From Alphaproteobacteria bacterium (GTDB lineage Bacteria; Pseudomonadota; Alphaproteobacteria; UBA6615), in the NCBI GenBank assembly GCA_021774575.1, contig JAJFIX010000014.1, positions 24,779 through 88,778 on the forward strand: 64,000 nucleotides of DNA, read 5' to 3'. The notes beneath the pieces were generated by a model, which saw nothing but the letters and a program-made list of their open reading frames with translations, made no database searches and had not been told where the DNA came from. Numbering within the stretch: position 1 is the first letter of the stretch; each line of letters starts with the position of its first letter. The position numbers were made by a program, and so were the translations under genes. Below are positions 59,712-64,000 of the stretch, in pieces.

Positions 59712-60749
59712 TTAGCGTAGGGGCTCGCATAGACGCTCGATAATATCGGTTACCGTGATGCTGTCGGCCCGGGCGCTGAAATTGAGCGCCATACGGTGCC
59801 GCAAAACCGGCGCTGCCAGTGCCAAAATATCATCGATCGAGGGCGCCAAACGCCCTTGCAATAGGGCTCGCGCTCGCACCACCAGCATCAGCGCCTGGCT
59901 GGCACGGGGACCCGGTCCCCAGGCGATATGGCGCGTAATGTCGGTATCGGTGCCGGCTTCGGGCCGGGCCGAGCGGACCAAGGCCAATATGGCCTCGACC
60001 ACGCTTTCGCCGATTGGAATGCGCCGGATCAATTGTTGGGCGGCAATTAATTCTTCGGCCGACAGCACTTTATGCGCTTTGGCCTGATTGACCCCGGTGG
60101 TCGCCAATAGCATTTGACGTTCAGCCTCGATATCTGGGTAGCCGACATCGACCTGCATCAAAAACCGGTCGAGCTGTGCTTCGGGCAGCGGATATGTGCC
60201 TTCCTGCTCCAGCGGGTTTTGGGTTGCCAAGACGTGAAAGGGTTTGGGTAATGGCCGCGACTGTCCGGCCACGGCAACCTCGCGCTCCTGCATCGCTTGC
60301 AGCAGGGCCGATTGGGTGCGCGGGCTGGCCCGGTTGATTTCATCGGCCATCAGCAATTGAGTAAAGACCGGGCCGGGAATAAACCGAAACGACCTTGTGC
60401 CGGTCTCGTTTTCTTCGAGCACTTCCGAGCCCAGAATATCGGCAGGCATAAGGTCGGGGGTACATTGAATGCGCCGGTCATCAAGGCCGAGCACGGTGCC
60501 CAAGGTCTCGACCAACAATGTCTTGGCCAACCCCGGCACGCCGATCAACAATAGGTGACCACCCGACAGCAGCGTGATAAGGGTTTCGTCGATGACCTCG
60601 TTCTGGCCGAAAATGACCTCGCCGATGCTCGCCCGCACCTCGCCGATGCGCGCCGCCAGGCTTTGCGTTTCGGCAATCAATTCCGGGCCGCCGGTGTTAT
60701 TCGTGGTGTTGTTCGGCATATCTGTTGTCGCTGTATCGGTACTACTCAA
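59712..60749 (-). CDS. MoxR-family AAA ATPase
   Basis: A 345-residue AAA+ protein with the MoxR signature: VIFGQNEVIDETLITLLSGGHLLLIGVPGLAKTLLVETL (Walker A GVPGLAKT), PADILGSEV, LLMADEINRASPRTQSALLQAMQEREV (Walker B and sensor region) and VLATQNPLEQEGTYPLPEAQLDRF. MoxR proteins act as chaperones with VWA-domain partners, which are encoded directly downstream. It is the first gene of the four-gene operon, divergent from the DUF1285 gene. Confidence 0.95.
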   Translation of the reverse strand: MSSTDTATTDMPNNTTNNTGGPELIAETQSLAARIGEVRASIGEVIFGQNEVIDETLITLLSGGHLLLIGVPGLAKTLLVETLGTVLGLDDRRIQCTPDLMPADILGSEVLEENETGTRSFRFIPGPVFTQLLMADEINRASPRTQSALLQAMQEREVAVAGQSRPLPKPFHVLATQNPLEQEGTYPLPEAQLDRFLMQVDVGYPDIEAERQMLLATTGVNQAKAHKVLSAEELIAAQQLIRRIPIGESVVEAILALVRSARPEAGTDTDITRHIAWGPGPRASQALMLVVRARALLQGRLAPSIDDILALAAPVLRHRMALNFSARADSITVTDIIERLCEPLR

Positions 60750-60809
60750 CGCTTTTCTCCGTTTTTCCGCCGGATCCGCCGGGCGGCTCTACACGCGGTT
60801 CATATAGGT

Positions 60810-61367
60810 ATGGTCGGTCCAAAAATCACCGGGCTTTCGGGTGACCGCCCGACTGCCCGGCTGGTTGACCGCCAAGTCGATCAAGGACATTACCATATAC
60901 GCATTGCCAGGGACGGTCGCTGGTATTATCGCGAGTCGCCGATCACCCGTAAACCTTTGGTTACCCTATTTGCCTCGGTCTTGCAGCGTGATCCCGCAGG
61001 CCAATATTGGCTTGTCACCCCAGCCGAAAAGGGCCGTATTGACGTCGATGACGCGCCGTTTGTTGGGGTTGCCATGGATCGTCTATCAGGGACTCCGCAA
61101 CGTCTGCAATTTCGCACAAACCTTGACGATGTCGTGATCGCCGGGCCCGACCATCCGATACGGGTCGAAACCGACCCCGTCACCGGTCAACCCTCACCCT
61201 ATTTAATGATCCGGGACGGTCTCGATGCGCTGATCTGCCGGGCGGTCTATTATCAGCTTGCCGAGCTTGCTATTGAAGGCCCGAAGTCGTCGGCGATTGG
61301 TCTCGGTGTCTGGTCTGATGACATGTTCTTTTCCCTCGAGCCTGTGGATAAATCGGAAACAAGCTAA
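60810..61367 (+). CDS. DUF1285 domain-containing protein
   Basis: About 185 residues: DQGHYHIRIARDGRWYYRESPITRKPLVTLFASVLQRD is the DUF1285 hallmark, followed by YWLVTPAEKGRIDVDDAPFVGVAM and LMIRDGLDALICRAVYYQLAEL. Function unknown. The ATG at 60810 leaves a 60-base divergent promoter gap facing moxR; the open frame reaches 60555 but that part is antisense to moxR. Confidence 0.85.
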   Translation: MVGPKITGLSGDRPTARLVDRQVDQGHYHIRIARDGRWYYRESPITRKPLVTLFASVLQRDPAGQYWLVTPAEKGRIDVDDAPFVGVAMDRLSGTPQRLQFRTNLDDVVIAGPDHPIRVETDPVTGQPSPYLMIRDGLDALICRAVYYQLAELAIEGPKSSAIGLGVWSDDMFFSLEPVDKSETS

Positions 61368-61630
61368 GTTTCTCCTCCCAATTGCCGGTGTCGAATATCA
61401 GATATACCCCAACATGTAGTGCCTCCGGCGCCCATCTCGGCAAAACATAGTGTTTTCATCGGCTTGCTTGGCCGTGCTTTTTTTGTCACACCTGCAGAAA
61501 AATTGCCCACAAGCGGCGTTGACCATCTTGGCAAGCGGAGAGTCGAGCAGGTAAAACCCTTCACATAACAATGCACGGGATCAGAAAAGAAGTTCCGGCA
61601 CCTGTCTCACTCCGAGGACAATTACTTAAT

Positions 61631-61642
61631 CGGGGGGGTGAG
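61631..61642 (+). repeat. Leader element with seven-G tract (copy 1)
   Basis: CGGGGGGGTGAG lies 20 bases before the first outer-membrane barrel gene. The same 12 bases recur before the second paralogue (63008-63019). Seven consecutive Gs next to the ribosome site could be prone to slippage. Confidence 0.6.
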
Positions 61643-61661
61643 CACATAAAGGACGTACAGT

Positions 61662-62603
61662 ATGTACAAAACGTTTAAGACCGCCCTTCTGGGCACCGCC
61701 GCATTTGGTATTCTCGCCATTGCCGGCACGACAACCGCCACCGCACAGACCGGCGTTTCCTCTGATCACAATTTCTCCACATGGGCCGATCTTGTCTACA
61801 TGAACGCCGATGCCGGTAACAACACTATGGGTATTGTTGCTGGCGCCGCTGGCGGGTCTGCCGCAAACATCGATACCGATTATGGCGCGGGCTTTGATCT
61901 CGGTGCAGCATGGCGGGTGAACTCAGGCCTGTCTTTCAGCGGGTCGTTCCGCTATTTGGAGGTGGATGCTACTGGGAGTGCCGCAGCGGTAACGCCTACA
62001 AATTCTCTTCTCAGCGTTTTTAGTGGCCCGCTCGCAGTCGCAGGCGAAACTTGGATTGACAATCACGTGCTGGATTTTGGTGTTACCCAGGATCTGAACG
62101 TTGGTAGCGCGATTGGCGTTTCGCTCTTCGGTGGCCTGCGCTATGGCGGTGTTGAGCAACAGCTCAATACAATTTATACTGACTTGAGTACTAATCAGAA
62201 TTCCACCAGCGGTTCTGAATTCGACGGCATCGGTCCCCGGGTCATGGCGTCCGGCACGTGGGACTTAGGGTTCCCCGGTGTGTCCATTTTTGGTCACGCT
62301 GGCGCGTCATTGCTGGTCGGTACTCTCGAATCCACGCTTCATGAGAGCGGATCCGCTGGCGCTCTATCGTTCGTAAACGAAGAGGAAAACCAGGTCGTGT
62401 CCGTGCTTGAGCTTGGCTTTGGCGTCGATTATGAACGGGCCTTTGGCCATGGCAACGTTGTCAATCTACATGTCGGATATGACTTCGAGACTTGGAACGG
62501 TGCTGTTGGCGCTCAGCAAATATCAACGTCTTTGACCGAGCGGAATAATCTTGCTCTGCACGGCCTCAAAGCTGGTGTCACGATCAATTTGGCGCCGAAG
62601 TAA
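61662..62603 (+). CDS. Outer-membrane beta-barrel protein (Lpg1974/MOMP-like)
   Basis: A 313-residue protein with signal peptide MYKTFKTALLGTAAFGILAIAGTTTATAQ and a mature part of alternating amphipathic strands: TWADLVYMNADAGNNTMG, GAGFDLGAAWRVNSGLSFSGSFRYLEVDA, VSLFGGLRYGGVEQQLNTIY, VSIFGHAGASLLVGTLE and NVVNLHVGYDFETWNGAVGA. It resembles the Legionella-type pore-forming outer membrane proteins. It lacks a terminal aromatic residue, ending in NLAPK. A strong hairpin follows. The next gene is a close paralogue. Confidence 0.8.
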   Translation: MYKTFKTALLGTAAFGILAIAGTTTATAQTGVSSDHNFSTWADLVYMNADAGNNTMGIVAGAAGGSAANIDTDYGAGFDLGAAWRVNSGLSFSGSFRYLEVDATGSAAAVTPTNSLLSVFSGPLAVAGETWIDNHVLDFGVTQDLNVGSAIGVSLFGGLRYGGVEQQLNTIYTDLSTNQNSTSGSEFDGIGPRVMASGTWDLGFPGVSIFGHAGASLLVGTLESTLHESGSAGALSFVNEEENQVVSVLELGFGVDYERAFGHGNVVNLHVGYDFETWNGAVGAQQISTSLTERNNLALHGLKAGVTINLAPK

Positions 62604-62633
62604 TTTCGCGCTAAAACCGGGTTCTTAATCCGG

Positions 62634-62663
62634 AGCCGCCCTTCGCGAGGAGGGCGGCTTTTC
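62634..62663 (+). terminator. Rho-independent terminator after the first barrel gene
   Basis: Nine-base GC-rich arms AGCCGCCCT and AGGGCGGCT enclose an eight-base loop, and the 3' arm runs directly into TTTTCT. It lies 31 bases after the stop codon, so the two barrel genes are probably transcribed separately. Confidence 0.85.
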
Positions 62664-63007
62664 TATGTCCAGCTTGTGGATAAGTTATCTGTTTAATCGG
62701 CGGTTACCTGAAAAATGCCGTCCCAGTCGCCATTTTTTAGTAAATCAGGTGCGGCCCGACCGCACTAGCCCCTATATGTGGGTGCACCTGCAATATCTTC
62801 CGTGATGTATTTTTGCAACGCAGGGAAAAAATATACTCACAGTGTCACGGATGAGCTTGCTTGGCGAAGAGTCCGTGTCCTAAAACGGGCGCTATCAAAA
62901 CAAGCTATCCAAATGCATCAGTCCTTAGCGTTAGTAATCTGTTGGTGTGACGCACATAACAAAATCAAAAGCCACACCATTCTCACCCGAGAAATAGTCA
63001 AAAACCG
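62664..63007. other. Intergenic region between the two barrel paralogues
   Basis: About 340 bases between the terminator and the second leader. A short open frame crosses it, but its product has no recognisable feature, so I take it as non-coding. It must hold the promoter of the second paralogue. Confidence 0.5.
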
Positions 63008-63019
63008 CGGGGGGGTGAG
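63008..63019 (+). repeat. Leader element with seven-G tract (copy 2)
   Basis: The 12 bases CGGGGGGGTGAG are identical to those before the first barrel gene, here only 11 bases before the ATG, so the GGTGAGGAAGA part also acts as ribosome site. Confidence 0.6.
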
Positions 63020-63030
63020 GAAGATAGACA

Positions 63031-64000
63031 ATGGATTTTACGTTTAAGAAGGCCCTTCTGGGCACGGCGGCAATCGGTGCAGTAGCCCTTGCTGGCACAA
63101 CGGGTGCGACGGCGCAGGGCGTCTCCTCCCATCATCAGTTCAGCTTGACGGGCTCGTTTGTTTACATGCGCCCCGACGCTGGTAACAGCGATTACGGCGT
63201 TCGCGTTGGCACGTCGGGTGGCTCCGGTCCGGGTTCGGTTGAGGATGTCGAGAGCGAGTATGGTGCCGGTTTCCAAATCGGTGCGGCATGGCGTCCGGGT
63301 CCGGCTGGCCTGTCGCTGGGTGGTTCGTTCCGTTATGTCAGTTCCGAGTCCAAGGATTCGGCTGCTGGCACAGGCGGTTCGCCTTTGTTGGCAACCAACG
63401 TCATCGGACCGGGCTCCTTTGCGCCTGTTTCGTTGGCGTCAGCCTCGACGGATTTCGACAATCATGTGTTTGACTTTGGCGCCACTCAGGAGCTTGAAGT
63501 CGGTAATGCGGTTGACGTCTCCATCTTTGGCGGCTTGCGCTACGGTTCGATCGAGCAAAACCTGAAAACAATCTATTCCGGTGCAGCCTTCGGTTCGATC
63601 ACCTCGTCGGGGTCCGATCTACGTTTCCGTTCGACCAACGGGTCCGATTTTGAAGGTATCGGTCCGCGGGTTGCGGCATCGGCGTCTTGGACTGTCGGCA
63701 ATAGCGGCGTTTCGATCTTCGGTCATGCCGGTGCATCGCTGCTGGTTGGTACGCTCGAAACCGAAGTTGCACAGGTAAATGCAGGGTCGGGTGTCGGCGT
63801 TTCCGCCTCAGGCGAGAACGAAGAGCAAAGCCAGATCGTTCCGGTGATTGAAGCCGGTGTCGGTGTTGGCTTTGACCGTCCGTTTGGTCACGGCAGTGCC
63901 GTTAACCTCTCGATCGGTTACGACTTTGAAAGCTGGGGTGGTGCCGCCGGTGCGCCGCAGTTTGGCAGCACGGTCCTGACCGAGCGGAACAATGTTTCCA
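63031..64000 (+). CDS. Outer-membrane beta-barrel protein, paralogue, truncated by the window end
   Basis: The frame from the ATG at 63031 stays open to the last base (about 323 codons). Signal peptide MDFTFKKALLGTAAIGAVALAGTTGATAQ closely matches that of the preceding protein, as do YGAGFQIGAAWRPG, VSIFGGLRYGSIEQNLKTIYS, VSIFGHAGASLLVGTLE and LSIGYDFESWGGAAGAPQ. The extracellular-loop segments differ and are longer, for example around residues 185-205. The two genes are a tandem duplication. The end near LTERNNVS corresponds to about 20-25 residues before the end of the first paralogue. Confidence 0.85.
   Translation, partial: MDFTFKKALLGTAAIGAVALAGTTGATAQGVSSHHQFSLTGSFVYMRPDAGNSDYGVRVGTSGGSGPGSVEDVESEYGAGFQIGAAWRPGPAGLSLGGSFRYVSSESKDSAAGTGGSPLLATNVIGPGSFAPVSLASASTDFDNHVFDFGATQELEVGNAVDVSIFGGLRYGSIEQNLKTIYSGAAFGSITSSGSDLRFRSTNGSDFEGIGPRVAASASWTVGNSGVSIFGHAGASLLVGTLETEVAQVNAGSGVGVSASGENEEQSQIVPVIEAGVGVGFDRPFGHGSAVNLSIGYDFESWGGAAGAPQFGSTVLTERNNVS

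Noticed and set aside
61364..61576. Small minus-strand frame of 70 codons upstream of the first barrel gene
   Set aside because: It lies in the promoter/leader region, and its Cys-rich peptide has no recognisable feature.
62778..63047. Small open frame of 89 codons between the two barrel genes
   Set aside because: No recognisable feature, no good ribosome site, and it runs into the start of the second barrel gene in another frame.

Overview
The window looks like part of an alphaproteobacterial chromosome with moderately high GC. The support is a UPF0262 protein, a DUF1523 protein, an ELM1-family protein, DUF2141 and DUF1285 proteins, and above all a Caulobacter-type sphingolipid gene set. 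I see no rRNA or tRNA gene, insertion sequence, phage gene or CRISPR array. Genes are packed tightly, often with ATGA or GTGA start/stop overlaps, and several convergent pairs overlap at their stop codons.

Layout. (1) 1-3.4 kb: the end of a TRAP-transporter operon running into KDPG aldolase and KDG kinase, facing a GntR/FadR-type regulator; this is sugar-acid catabolism. (2) 3.5-9.98 kb: a secreted FG-GAP/ASPIC protein, a DctP-like protein without a signal peptide, an AAA ATPase, a single-domain response regulator, a membrane zinc peptidase and an amidohydrolase. (3) 10-17 kb: a minus-strand surface-glycan set (surface-carbohydrate protein, ELM1-like protein, ABC exporter, DUF1523 protein), with a NeuB-type nonulosonic acid synthase divergent from it and a methyltransferase. 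(4) 17.2-31.8 kb: a sphingolipid island. It holds a putative ceramide synthase, two nucleotidyltransferases, a metallophosphoesterase, a HIT-like protein, LptF, an LptG fused in frame to a CDP-alcohol phosphotransferase, a lipid kinase, a Tam41-like cytidylyltransferase, and a converging operon with serine palmitoyltransferase, ACP, a CerR-like reductase and an acyl-AMP ligase. (5) 33.3-38.7 kb: a catechol-type meta-cleavage operon (oxalocrotonate branch). (6) 38.7-41.6 kb: a rhodanese and an SsuABC/TauABC-like importer. (7) 41.9-50.8 kb: a TAXI protein overlapping glycerol kinase, an MBL-fold lipoprotein, a complete livKHMGF importer and UPF0262. (8) 50.8-61.4 kb: an AhpD-like protein, a DUF3179 protein, a glutathionyl-hydroquinone reductase, the MoxR-DUF58-DUF4159-VWA operon and a DUF1285 protein. 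(9) 61.7-64 kb: two tandem outer-membrane barrel paralogues, the second cut by the window end.

The most interesting part is region 4. One operon appears to carry steps for phosphorylating a ceramide, activating it with CTP, exchanging the CMP for a polar head and passing the lipid to an LptF/LptG-type extraction permease, with the last two functions in one polypeptide. The other operon makes the ceramide backbone. All functions are inferred from sequence motifs and from memory of characterised families; no search was run.
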